This document shows positions 1 to 7,098 of a stretch of 9,871 nucleotides of DNA, piece after piece. This DNA is from JALYGK01 sp036259835 (GTDB taxonomy: Bacteria > Actinomycetota > UBA4738). The stretch covers positions 1-9,871 of the forward strand of contig DATABA010000116.1 in assembly GCA_036259835.1 (NCBI GenBank), read 5' to 3'. Each line of letters begins with the position of its first letter. Position 1 is the first letter of the stretch. The position numbers were made by a program, and so were the translations under genes. The notes beneath the pieces were generated by a model. The model was not told where the DNA came from and did not search any database. It worked only from the letters and a program-made list of their open reading frames with translations.

Positions 1-31
1 AAATGGGACAAAAAACGACATGAGATACGGG

Positions 32-1216
32 CTAGCCGAGCAAGGCCCTCGCGATGACCATCCGCTGGATCTCCGAAGTGCCCTCGAAGATCGTGTAGAT
101 CTTCGAGTCTCGGTACCACTTCTCCACCGGAAAGTCCTTGATGTAGCCGTACCCGCCCAGGATCTGGATGGCCTGCTCCGTTACGGAGACGGCGGTCTCG
201 CCGGCCTTCAGCTTCGACATCGACCCCTCGGCCCGTTCGAACGCAGCGTTCTTTCCCATCCACGCCGCCCGCCAGGTCAGCAACCGAGACGCGTCGATCT
301 CCACTGCCATGTCTGCGAGCTTGAAGGCGATGGCCTGGTGCTCGATGATCGGGCGGCCGAACACGTTCCGCTCTTTCGCGTAGCCCAACGCAAAGTCGTA
401 CGCCGCCTGCGCAATACCGGTGGCCTGAGCCGCAACGGACGGACGAGTCATCTCGAAGGTCTTCAGCGCCGCGGATCCTCTGGTGCCGTTCTTCGATCTG
501 GCCTGCTCCATCTTCGCTTCGAGCCGCTCGACGCCTCCGACCACGTTCTCGGAAGGGACCCTGCAGTCCTCCAGAATCACCTCAGCGGTATGAGATGCCC
601 GGATACCAAGCTTCTTCTCCTTCTTGCCCTGCCGAAGCCCCGGAGTGTCCGGCCCCACGATGAAGGCCGCCTGGCCCCGATGACCGAGGTTGGGGTCCAC
701 CGTCGCCACGACGATGTGCACGTTCGCGATGCCGCCGTTCGTGATGAAGATCTTCGTGCCGTTCAGGACCCACTCGTCGCCGTCACGCTTTGCCGTCGTT
801 CTGAGTGCGGAAACGTCGGAACCCGCACCGGGTTCCGTCACGCAGAGCGCGCCCAGCTTCGGGTCCTCAGGGGTGCCGAACATCTGCGGAGCCCACGTCG
901 CCAGCTGCTCCGGAGTGCCGGAATAGGCGAGCGTGGAAAGCGGAAGCCCCGAGCCCCAGATCCCCAACGCGATGCCGGCGCAGCCCCAGCTCGTTTCCTC
1001 CATGGCGATGGGCAGCATCAGACCGGTCTGGTCGCTGGCGACCTCCATGTAGAACTCGGGCGAGTACAGCCCGATCTCAGCCGCCTTCTTCACGACGGGC
1101 CACGGAAAGTCCTCGGTCTCGTCGTATTCCGCGGCAACAGGGCGGATCTCCTTCTCCGCGAACTCTCGAGCCCACTTCCTGGTGGTGAGGAGCTCTTCAG
1201 AAAGCTGGAAGTCCAT
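32..1216 (-). CDS. Acyl-CoA dehydrogenase (FAD-dependent)
   Basis: A soluble flavoenzyme that oxidises an acyl-CoA thioester to the trans-2-enoyl-CoA and passes electrons to an electron-transfer flavoprotein. The 394-residue protein has the usual family length. Family signature 1 is at residues 125-137 (CVTEPGAGSDVSA), where FAD and substrate bind. The C-terminal signature lies around 351-372 (QILGGYGY, then KWYRD). The likely catalytic base is Glu378 in IFEGTSEIQ, the position used by medium- and short-chain enzymes. Residues about 228-258 form a charged loop, roughly a dozen or more residues longer than in typical short-chain enzymes. The ATG start is backed by GGAGG on the minus strand (plus positions 1228-1232), 11 bases upstream. 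It is divergent from a TetR regulator, which suggests control by an acyl-CoA or fatty-acid ligand. Chain length cannot be read from sequence; branched-chain and medium-chain substrates are both possible. Confidence 0.95.
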   Translation of the reverse strand: MDFQLSEELLTTRKWAREFAEKEIRPVAAEYDETEDFPWPVVKKAAEIGLYSPEFYMEVASDQTGLMLPIAMEETSWGCAGIALGIWGSGLPLSTLAYSGTPEQLATWAPQMFGTPEDPKLGALCVTEPGAGSDVSALRTTAKRDGDEWVLNGTKIFITNGGIANVHIVVATVDPNLGHRGQAAFIVGPDTPGLRQGKKEKKLGIRASHTAEVILEDCRVPSENVVGGVERLEAKMEQARSKNGTRGSAALKTFEMTRPSVAAQATGIAQAAYDFALGYAKERNVFGRPIIEHQAIAFKLADMAVEIDASRLLTWRAAWMGKNAAFERAEGSMSKLKAGETAVSVTEQAIQILGGYGYIKDFPVEKWYRDSKIYTIFEGTSEIQRMVIARALLG

Positions 1217-1290
1217 GCTGTTCCCGTCCTCCCTCTCCGCGTACGGTCGCCCGGAACGGGGCAGAATGCCTCCAGGCGTACCGTCCAGGC

Positions 1291-1312
1291 TAACTTACTT
1301 GCTGGTAGGTTA
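1291..1312. promoter_or_regulatory. Imperfect 22-bp palindrome, probable TetR operator
   Basis: The outer arms read TAAC and GTTA and the inner arms TAC and GTA, around a central GC; 16 of 22 positions are symmetric. It lies between the divergent acyl-CoA dehydrogenase and tetR genes. It covers a possible minus-strand -10 (TAAGTT, plus 1292-1297) and the plausible plus-strand -35 of tetR. The layout is typical of TetR-family operators; the assignment to the adjacent regulator is inference. Confidence 0.5.
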
Positions 1313-1326
1313 CCCGCCGGTAGTAT
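1299..1326 (+). promoter_or_regulatory. Candidate leaderless promoter of tetR
   Basis: A TTGCTG -35-like hexamer (1299-1304), a 16-bp spacer and a TAGTAT -10 (1321-1326) would place the transcription start at about 1332-1334, on the ATG at 1333. No Shine-Dalgarno sequence precedes that ATG, so a leaderless transcript is plausible. The -35 match is weak. Confidence 0.4.
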
Positions 1327-1331
1327 ACCCG
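1301..1331. repeat. Two tandem GGTA-nnn-TACC operator-like repeats
   Basis: Two 16-bp copies, 1301-1316 and 1316-1331, match at 13 of 16 positions and repeat with a 15-bp period. Each contains a small inverted repeat, GGTAGGTTACC (1304-1314) and GGTAGTATACC (1319-1329). They cover the -10 region immediately before the tetR start, an autorepression position. They may be a second TetR site or part of one extended operator together with the palindrome at 1291-1312. Confidence 0.5.
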
Positions 1332-1332
1332 A

Positions 1333-1944
1333 ATGAGCGCACAGGAATCCAAGATCAGACGCCGCATGCGAGGGTCCGAACGCCGGGCCCAGCTGCTCAA
1401 CGTGGCCAGGCGGGTGTTCGGGAAGTCGGGGTTCCACAGCGTCTCGATGGAGGAAGTGGCGAACGAGGCGGGCGTCACCAAACCCATCCTCTACGACCAC
1501 TTCCCTTCGAAGAAAGAGCTGTACCTGGCGCTGCTGGATGCCGACCTGGCCGTGCTCCACGAGAAGGTCCGGCAAGCCCTCAACTCGCCCATCGGAAACC
1601 GTGAACGAATTCGCGCGTCGTTCCAGGCCTACTTTGACTTCGTCCAGGAAGAAGCGGACGGGTTTCGCCTCCTCATGCAGGAAACCGTGGGCGCGGAGCG
1701 CGAGTTCCGCGACCGGGTCGCTCAGGTACGGGAGCAGATCCTCTCCGAGGTGGCGGACCTGATCGTTCGTGAATCGCGGGGCAAGCTCCAGCGCGAGCAC
1801 GCCGAGACCGTGGCCCTGGCTCTAATCGGGATGGGGGAAACCGTCGCACAACGTCAGCTCGGCCGGTCTCGCCGCGTGCAGCAGGAGGCGTTGGAGATTC
1901 TCGTTCGCCTGGCCTGGCGCGGGATCACCGAAGTCACCGACTAG
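1333..1944 (+). CDS. TetR/AcrR-family transcriptional regulator
   Basis: A 203-residue one-component repressor. The N-terminal DNA-binding domain includes the helix-turn-helix at about residues 38-57 (VSMEEVANEAGVTKP followed by LYDHF), a standard TetR pattern with the conserved tail FPSKKELYLALL. Residues from about 75 on form the helical ligand-binding and dimerisation domain, which is not conserved enough to name a ligand. Its divergent partner is an acyl-CoA dehydrogenase, so an acyl-CoA or related lipid effector is a reasonable inference. Palindromic and tandem sites lie directly before its start, implying autoregulation. The ATG at 1333 is chosen because it precedes the first basic stretch and falls at the predicted transcription start; it has no Shine-Dalgarno. 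A 53-bp gap with a GC-rich hairpin separates it from the aconitase X genes. Confidence 0.93.
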   Translation: MSAQESKIRRRMRGSERRAQLLNVARRVFGKSGFHSVSMEEVANEAGVTKPILYDHFPSKKELYLALLDADLAVLHEKVRQALNSPIGNRERIRASFQAYFDFVQEEADGFRLLMQETVGAEREFRDRVAQVREQILSEVADLIVRESRGKLQREHAETVALALIGMGETVAQRQLGRSRRVQQEALEILVRLAWRGITEVTD

Positions 1945-1945
1945 A

Positions 1946-1963
1946 AGCCCGGCCTCGCGGGCT
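1946..1963 (+). terminator. GC-rich hairpin after tetR (weak terminator candidate)
   Basis: Perfect 6-bp arms AGCCCG and CGGGCT around a 6-base loop begin two bases after the tetR stop codon. No T-run follows, so it is at best a non-canonical terminator or an RNA stability element. It may separate tetR expression from the aconitase X genes. Confidence 0.3.
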
Positions 1964-1997
1964 AGAGACTCCGCCGCTCGCCAGGCACACTGTCACC

Positions 1998-3245
1998 ATG
2001 CAGCTCGATGAATGGGACCGCGCCTGCCTGGCCGGCGCGAACGGACCCGCTGCCCGGTTCGCGATGAACATCCTCGTCCGGATGGGTGAGATCAGAGGAG
2101 CGGCGCGCATGATCGACATCGCATCCGCGCACATCGATTCGTGTCTCTACCACGGGACCGTGGGCCTTGACTTCGCGGAGCGGCTCGGGGGGTGGAACGC
2201 AACCGTGCGGGTCCCGACGACGCTCAACGTCTCGAGTCTCGACCTTCTCCATCCCAACCTCTACAGAGGCGATGCAGAGACCGCGGAGGCGGCGCGACGT
2301 CTGATGGACCTCTACGTGTCTATGGGGTGTACGCAGACGTGGACGTGTGCGCCATATCAGCTGCCACAGCGCCCAGCTTTTGGAGAGCACATCGCGTGGG
2401 CCGAATCGAACGCGATCGTATTCGCCAACTCGGTCCTGGGAGCCCGAACCGACCGCTACGGCGACTTCATCGATATTTGCGCCGCGATCACGGGTCGGGC
2501 GCCCGAGGCGGGCCTCCACGTGGAAAGCATGCGGGCCGCAACATCGCTGTTCGACGTTCGCTCTCTCTCGGACCGCATCATGAGCAGCTCGATGCTCTAT
2601 CCGGTGCTCGGGCATCTCATCGGCGGCCAGACCGGCGATCACGTTCCGGTGATCGTTGGCCTTCCCGAGGAAACGAGCGAGGACGACCTCAAGGCGCTCG
2701 GCGCCGCCGCGGCATCCTCCGGCTCGGTGGCGCTCTTCCACGCGGTGGGACTCACACCCGAAGCGCCGAGCCTGGACGCGGCGCTGCAGGGCGCTCAGCC
2801 CAAAATAGTCGTCGAGGCGACCGACGAAGCGATGAACGCAGCTGCGAGAGAGCTCTCGACAGCCGCGACAGCTCGGATCGACGCGGTGAGCGTGGGCACT
2901 CCACATCTGTCCCAACCCGAGCTCAGGCAGCTCGCCGACCAATTCGGTCATCGGCGGGTGAACGACCGCGTCGCCTTCTACGCGTCCACGGGCCGCGACG
3001 TCCTTCGGCGCGCGAAACATGTCGAAGAACGGCTCGAGCGGGCCGGCGTGCGGCTCGTCACGGATACATGCACCTACATCACACCGATCCTCGACCCCAG
3101 TGCACGAGTGGTAATGACCGACTCGGCGAAATGGGCGTATTACGCGCCGGGCAACGTCGGCGTCGATGTGGTGTTCGCGTCGCGGGCAACGTGCGTCGAG
3201 AGCGCGATCGCCGGGGAGTTCGTGGAACGTGACCCCTGGGATTGA
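1998..3245 (+). CDS. Aconitase X catalytic (large) subunit
   Basis: Large subunit of a split aconitase X, an iron-sulfur hydro-lyase. Characterised relatives are bacterial cis-3-hydroxy-L-proline dehydratases and the archaeal phosphomevalonate dehydratase. The 415-residue protein shows the family's landmarks in order: AHID and CLYHG (45-53), VPTTLN (72-77), MGC then TCAPYQ (109-121), the signature WAESNAIVFANSVLGARTDR (134-153), DICAAITGRAP (159-169), DLKALGAAAASSG (230-242) with HAVGLTPEAP (248-257), and DTCTYITPIL (356-365) with TDSAKWAYYAPGN (374-386). Candidate cluster ligands are among Cys49, Cys111, Cys117, Cys161, Cys358 and Cys399; which ones bind iron cannot be decided here. No signal peptide, so cytosolic. 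There is no clear Shine-Dalgarno at the ATG. The next gene encodes the swivel subunit and overlaps it. Neighbours include neither proline-catabolism nor mevalonate genes, so the substrate stays open. Confidence 0.93.
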   Translation: MQLDEWDRACLAGANGPAARFAMNILVRMGEIRGAARMIDIASAHIDSCLYHGTVGLDFAERLGGWNATVRVPTTLNVSSLDLLHPNLYRGDAETAEAARRLMDLYVSMGCTQTWTCAPYQLPQRPAFGEHIAWAESNAIVFANSVLGARTDRYGDFIDICAAITGRAPEAGLHVESMRAATSLFDVRSLSDRIMSSSMLYPVLGHLIGGQTGDHVPVIVGLPEETSEDDLKALGAAAASSGSVALFHAVGLTPEAPSLDAALQGAQPKIVVEATDEAMNAAARELSTAATARIDAVSVGTPHLSQPELRQLADQFGHRRVNDRVAFYASTGRDVLRRAKHVEERLERAGVRLVTDTCTYITPILDPSARVVMTDSAKWAYYAPGNVGVDVVFASRATCVESAIAGEFVERDPWD

Positions 3246-3657
3246 GGGACGTGCCCTTGTCGAAGGCGACGCGTCAGGAATCCTCCTGCGCCTCGAAGAA
3301 CCACTGAGCTTCTGGGGCGGCGTTGACCCGGTGGCCGGTCGAATCGTGGACCGGCGGCACCCCGATTTCGGCAGGTCGGTCACCGGGACGATCCTGGCCA
3401 TGCCGTCAGGACGCGGATCCAGCTCGTCGAGCAGCGTCCTGGCAGAAGCAATTCGCGCCGGCACCGGCCCAGCGGGGATCGTGATGGCCGTGCCGGACGG
3501 GATCGTGGCGCTGGGGGCGATGGTTGCCGCAGAGCTCTACGGGGTGGTGGTCCCCGTGATCGTGGTGGCTCGTGAGGCATTCGAAACCATCCCGAGCGGC
3601 GCCAACGCGGTCATCCGGGGCACTCACCTTGCCTGGTCACCAGCTCAGGATCGCTGA
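3229..3657 (+). CDS. Aconitase X swivel (small, DUF126) subunit
   Basis: The 142-residue small subunit of the split aconitase X, a swivelling beta/alpha domain that closes over the active site of the large subunit. Recognisable blocks are LSFWGGVDP (26-34), RHPDFGRSVTG (43-53), the serine-rich substrate-binding turn PSGRGSSSSS (59-68) and the helix-rich part PAGIVMAV to VALGAMVAAELYG (81-105). The GTG at 3229 is preferred over an upstream ATG at 3166. The extra N-terminal stretch from 3166 is out-of-frame large-subunit sequence, and GGGGAG (3213-3218) sits 10 bases before the GTG. That gives a 17-bp overlap with the large subunit, so translation is likely coupled and the subunits made in equal amounts. 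Its 3' end overlaps the convergent membrane-protein gene by 13 bp. Confidence 0.92.
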   Translation: MTPGIEGRALVEGDASGILLRLEEPLSFWGGVDPVAGRIVDRRHPDFGRSVTGTILAMPSGRGSSSSSSVLAEAIRAGTGPAGIVMAVPDGIVALGAMVAAELYGVVVPVIVVAREAFETIPSGANAVIRGTHLAWSPAQDR

Positions 3658-4193
3658 GCCTTCTCCTCGTCGGCGTGATCCTTCAGCTTCCTTGACAACG
3701 GCAGCCCGTACCACAGCCACGCAAACCAGGCCGCGATCGCAGCGGTGATCACCGCCGCCGTCGGCTCGCCGAACAGAAAGTCGGTGATCAGGAAGACGAC
3801 GCCAGAGATCGAGAGCGCCAGGAAGGCCATCCCCACGATCGCCAGCCGGTTCGAGGTGAACAGCATCTGTTCCTTGTCGTGGGCTCTGAAACGAATTCGG
3901 TGATACGAGGACGGTGCGATGAGCAGCGCCGTCGCTATGGCCGCTGCGATGAACGAACCGAAGTACACGTAGCGCTCGGTGGACGTGATCCTGCTGAAGC
4001 CGGGATTGAACGGAAGAATCAGGAGGAAAGCGAACAGGACCTGCACTCCCGGGAGAGCAACCCGTAACTCGTTCAGAAGCTCGATGAGCTCCCTGTTGAC
4101 GCGTTCGCGCTGGTCCTCGCCGTCGGAGCCGTCGCCAGCCTGTTGTTGACCGCTCCGCTGCGGCTCCCCATCGCGCTCGCGTTCGTCGCTCAT
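3645..4193 (-). CDS. DUF6328-like four-helix membrane protein
   Basis: A 182-residue integral membrane protein of unknown function. The first ~30 residues are hydrophilic and acidic. They are followed by the family-like block ELIELLNELRVALPGVQVLF (35-54) and about four hydrophobic segments near 48-62, 77-94, 114-138 and 144-163. The loop IAPSSYHRIRFRAHDKEQ (92-109) is a conserved, charged cytoplasmic-type stretch and matches my recollection of the DUF6328 family; that name should be confirmed by profile search. The tail is charged. The ATG lies one base after the stop of the upstream phosphatase-ATPase gene, which implies one transcript and coupled translation. No catalytic residues are evident. 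Its 3' end overlaps the convergent aconitase X small subunit. Confidence 0.8.
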   Translation of the reverse strand: MSDERERDGEPQRSGQQQAGDGSDGEDQRERVNRELIELLNELRVALPGVQVLFAFLLILPFNPGFSRITSTERYVYFGSFIAAAIATALLIAPSSYHRIRFRAHDKEQMLFTSNRLAIVGMAFLALSISGVVFLITDFLFGEPTAAVITAAIAAWFAWLWYGLPLSRKLKDHADEEKAQRS

Positions 4194-4194
4194 G

Positions 4195-5901
4195 TCAGGC
4201 CGGAAGCGTGTATCGCTGCTCGATCACTTCTCGGATTCGGGCCCGACTTTCGTCCGACGAGAGATCCTGCTCTTCGATCTTCGCGGCTTCGTTCGCCAGC
4301 TCTTCGTCCTTGATCGCCTCCCTGAGCCACTTCGAGTAGTCGTGCTGGCGCAAGTGGTGCAGCCACGTGTCGTCGTCCACGCCCTCAGCCATCTGAACGA
4401 ATAACTCGAGGTTCTGGGCGCGGAGCTTGAGCTTCCCCTCGGGCCCCCGGAAATAGAAGCTCCGGTCACCAAGCTCGCCTTGAGCGTACTTCCGGCGGTG
4501 GCGCTGAAGTTCCGCCGCTGGTGGTGTGACCCGAAACCGAACGACCTCGCCGTCGCCCGTGCGTCTCCACAGGAACCCGAACCCGGGATCGAGGGAATCG
4601 GTCGGCAGGGCCGGTGGGTTCTCTCCGACGACTCCGGTAAAAGCCCTGAGCGTCTGATCCGGGGCCTTCCCGACGATAGCCACGTCCGTGACACCCGCCA
4701 TCACGGACCGCGCAACGTGATCGGGGTGAATCGTGATGAAGACCATGCTGTGGAGGTGATGCGGCATCGCGGGCGACGCCGGATCGGATGTGGACGGAAG
4801 AAGATGGTGCGCCTCGTCCACGATGACCCAATGAGGCCGCCCGATACGAGCCCTCAGCTCCTCGAGGCGCGGGAGGAGCGCAGCGAAGAACTCCGGCCGA
4901 TCGACCAGGCGCAGCCCCACCAGGTTCACGACCACGTTGTCGTGAGAGGACTCCAGCAGGTGAATGAGCTCGTCCACGTCGGGGGGTCGGTCCGTCGCGC
5001 CGAGGACCAGCGCTCCCTCGAACGTTCCATAGTCACCCTCGGGGTCGATCAAGCAGAACTGGTACCTGCGCTCCGTGAGACGCTCAAGCAGCGCCGTGTT
5101 CAGCGTGGACTTGCCGCTTCCGGAGGGGCCGGCGACGAGGACGTTCACGTGGTATTGCCCGATGGTCACTGGCTTGTCGTCTTCGTCGGTTCCGATGGGA
5201 ATGTCGTGGCGGGTAAGTCGGGGTTCAAGGTCGCGGAGGTCGTTCTTTACAAGCATGTCGATGAGCTGCTCCACTCCTTCCCCATGCCCCTTCTCGGTGA
5301 CGAGGTCGGACCGTTCCTTGAGCGTCGGTAGTGCGTTCGCCACTGCGACCGAACACTCGCAGATGGAAAGGAACGCGTGGTCGTTTTCGGCATCACCGAC
5401 GCCCACGACGTTGTGTGGCGAAAGCTTCATCTCGTGCAGCGCTTCCTGAAGCCCAGCGGCCTTGCTCATGCCCGACGGCAGGACCATCACCGCGCCCTTG
5501 TTGAACACGATGTGCAGCTCGAGCCCAAGTTCGTGGATCGCCTCCATTACTGCCGTCTCATGGGGTTCCCACGTCGCCACGATGACCCGCCCGACGGAGA
5601 ACGGTTCGACCTTTCTCTTCTTGAGCGCCTCGATGAACTCCTGCGGCGGAGGCTCCGCGAGTGCTTTCTCCTCACGCGAACCCGGCCGATAGATAAGCGC
5701 GCCGTTCTCAGCGACCACCCTGTCGAACAGCTCTACCTGCGGGAAAACGTTGAAGAGATCTTCCAGCTCGCGCCCGGTGACCAGGATCAGCCGCCTTCCG
5801 GACGCGCGGGCGCGCTCCATGGCTCGAAGCGTGCTGTCCAAGACGCGCCCGTGGTGGGCCAGGGTGCCGTCGTAGTCGGTCGCCAGGCCCAGATACCGCA
5901 C
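4195..5901 (-). CDS. HAD phosphatase fused to HerA/DUF87-type P-loop ATPase
   Basis: A 568-residue two-domain protein. Residues 1-215 are a HAD-superfamily hydrolase of the Cof/IIB kind: motif I DYDGT with Asp9 nucleophile and Asp11 acid/base, motif II VTGR (41-44), Lys147 in SGMSKAAG and motif IV GVGDAENDH (167-175). Residues about 233-460 are a P-loop ATPase: Walker A GPSGSGKST (258-266), LIDPEGDYGTFEG (284-296) as in HerA/TraG-type proteins, Walker B WVIVDEAHH (358-366) and FITIHP (388-393). The tail, 475-568, is charged and helical with LRAQNLELF, HDYSKWLREAIKDEELA and a final RYTLPA. The reading frame stays open far upstream, but that part is antisense-frame shadow of the dioxygenase; the GTG at 5901 gives MRYLGLATDYDGT, right at the HAD core, 11 bp after the preceding stop. 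No good Shine-Dalgarno is seen, so coupling is likely. The substrate of the phosphatase and the partner of the ATPase are unknown. Confidence 0.88.
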   Translation of the reverse strand: MRYLGLATDYDGTLAHHGRVLDSTLRAMERARASGRRLILVTGRELEDLFNVFPQVELFDRVVAENGALIYRPGSREEKALAEPPPQEFIEALKKRKVEPFSVGRVIVATWEPHETAVMEAIHELGLELHIVFNKGAVMVLPSGMSKAAGLQEALHEMKLSPHNVVGVGDAENDHAFLSICECSVAVANALPTLKERSDLVTEKGHGEGVEQLIDMLVKNDLRDLEPRLTRHDIPIGTDEDDKPVTIGQYHVNVLVAGPSGSGKSTLNTALLERLTERRYQFCLIDPEGDYGTFEGALVLGATDRPPDVDELIHLLESSHDNVVVNLVGLRLVDRPEFFAALLPRLEELRARIGRPHWVIVDEAHHLLPSTSDPASPAMPHHLHSMVFITIHPDHVARSVMAGVTDVAIVGKAPDQTLRAFTGVVGENPPALPTDSLDPGFGFLWRRTGDGEVVRFRVTPPAAELQRHRRKYAQGELGDRSFYFRGPEGKLKLRAQNLELFVQMAEGVDDDTWLHHLRQHDYSKWLREAIKDEELANEAAKIEEQDLSSDESRARIREVIEQRYTLPA

Positions 5902-5912
5902 GCCGCGTCGGA

Positions 5913-7040
5913 CTACAGGTTGCCGCGTTCGGCCTGTTCGCGTTCGATCGCCAGGAACAGTTCCTTGAAGTTTCCGAGGCCGAAGCCCTTGGAGCCTCGT
6001 CGCTCGATCAGCTCGTAGAAGACCGTCGGCCTGTCCTGAACGTTCTTCGTGAAGATCTGGAGCAGGTATCCCTCCTCGTCGCGGTCCGCAAGGATCCCGA
6101 GGCGTTCCACGTCCGAGTAGTCCTCCTCGATGTCGCCGACGCGGTCTCGTAGGTCCTCGTAGTACGTGGCGGGCACCCGAATGAACTGCACTCCACGCTG
6201 CTTGAGCGAATCGACGGTGGACACGATGTCGTCGGTTGCCATGGCGATGTGCTGCACGCCGGGTCCCCGGTAGAACTCCAGGTACTCGTCGATCTGACTC
6301 TTCTTCTTGCCCGGCGCCGGCTCGTTGATCGGCAGCTTGACGCGCCCCTTCCCGTCCCACATCACCTTGGACATGAGCGCCGTGTAGTCGCTGGAAATCT
6401 GATCGTCGCGGAAGTGGACCAGCTGCCCGAACCCAAGAGTCTCGGCATAGAACCGCGCCCACTCGTTCATCTTTCCGAGCTCGACGTTGCAGACGACATG
6501 ATCGACGTTGAGGATGCCGACGGGAGGTTCGCTGTCCGGGAGCGGCTCTGCGGCACGGTAGCCGGGCAGGAACGGACCGGAATAGTTCTCGCGCTCGACG
6601 AACGAATGGATGGTGTCGCCATACGCGGCGATGGATGCCCGAACCACCTTTCCGTGCTCGTCCTCCACGACGGTGGGCTCGAGGACGCTCGTCGCTCCAC
6701 GCGTTGTGGCCTGCTCCCACGCCTCGCTGGCGTCCGGTACCTGGAATGCCACGTCCTTGACGCCGTCGCCGTGGGCATGAACGTCCTGGGCGATCGGACT
6801 CTCGGGCCCCATGGCGCCCGTCATGACGAACCGAGCCTCGCCCTGCTCCAGAACGTAGGAGGCGCGGTCCCGGATCTTCGTCTCGGGGCCCGCGTACGCC
6901 GTGAGCTTGAATCCGAAGAGCTTCGAGTAGTAGGCGGCCGCCTGCCGCGCGTTCCCGACGTAGAACTCCACGTGGTCGATGCCCACCAAGGGCATGAAGT
7001 CTTCCTGGTCAGCCTGCACGCTCTGGACTTGCTGCGCCAT
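5913..7040 (-). CDS. hppD: 4-hydroxyphenylpyruvate dioxygenase
   Basis: A non-haem Fe(II) enzyme that converts 4-hydroxyphenylpyruvate and O2 to homogentisate and CO2, the second step of tyrosine catabolism. The 375-residue protein has two vicinal-oxygen-chelate domains: an N-terminal one (GIDHVEFYVGN, 20-30) and the catalytic one from about 175. The iron ligands expected for the family are present: His181 (NVDHVVCNV), His264 (GVQHIAMAT) and Glu343 (VFYELIERRG). The C-terminal GFGLGNFKELF (352-362) is the conserved lid helix. The ATG at 7040 is chosen over an earlier in-frame ATG at 7127 because GAGGAGG (plus 7048-7054) sits 7 bases upstream and family proteins begin close to here. No homogentisate dioxygenase is in the window. 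The gene leads a tight run with the phosphatase-ATPase and the membrane protein. Confidence 0.96.
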   Translation of the reverse strand: MAQQVQSVQADQEDFMPLVGIDHVEFYVGNARQAAAYYSKLFGFKLTAYAGPETKIRDRASYVLEQGEARFVMTGAMGPESPIAQDVHAHGDGVKDVAFQVPDASEAWEQATTRGATSVLEPTVVEDEHGKVVRASIAAYGDTIHSFVERENYSGPFLPGYRAAEPLPDSEPPVGILNVDHVVCNVELGKMNEWARFYAETLGFGQLVHFRDDQISSDYTALMSKVMWDGKGRVKLPINEPAPGKKKSQIDEYLEFYRGPGVQHIAMATDDIVSTVDSLKQRGVQFIRVPATYYEDLRDRVGDIEEDYSDVERLGILADRDEEGYLLQIFTKNVQDRPTVFYELIERRGSKGFGLGNFKELFLAIEREQAERGNL

Positions 7041-7047
7041 TGCGATG

Positions 7048-7054
7048 CCTCCTC
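7048..7054 (-). promoter_or_regulatory. Strong ribosome binding site deciding the HPPD start
   Basis: Minus-strand GAGGAGG, 7 bases before the ATG at 7040. It rules in this start over the upstream in-frame ATG at 7127, which would run back into the methyltransferase coding region. Confidence 0.85.
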
Positions 7055-7068
7055 GTGAGCCCTGTTCG

Positions 7069-7074
7069 AATATA
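7069..7074 (-). promoter_or_regulatory. Possible -10 element for the HPPD gene
   Basis: Minus-strand TATATT lies about 30 bases before the HPPD start in the 58-bp gap after the methyltransferase and stands out as an AT-rich patch. No convincing -35 is found 16-18 bp upstream, so the HPPD gene may instead be read from the methyltransferase promoter. Confidence 0.3.
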
Positions 7075-7098
7075 CCCCGGCCCCTGTGCCTCACCCGC

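Noticed and set aside
20..1336. Long plus-strand open frame (438 codons) opposite the acyl-CoA dehydrogenase
   Set aside because: Arg/Leu/Pro-rich translation without any domain; an antisense-frame shadow in GC-rich coding DNA.
3166..3228. Earlier ATG for the aconitase X small subunit
   Set aside because: The added residues are out-of-frame large-subunit sequence; the GTG at 3229 has a better ribosome-binding site and fits the family start.
1962..3464. 500-codon minus-strand open frame opposite the aconitase X large subunit
   Set aside because: Composition is Arg/His-rich and motif-free, while the opposite strand carries an unmistakable aconitase X protein.
5902..6720. Upstream extension of the HAD-ATPase frame to 841 codons
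   Set aside because: This part is a shifted frame of the dioxygenase gene and lacks any domain; the HAD motif begins directly after the GTG at 5901.
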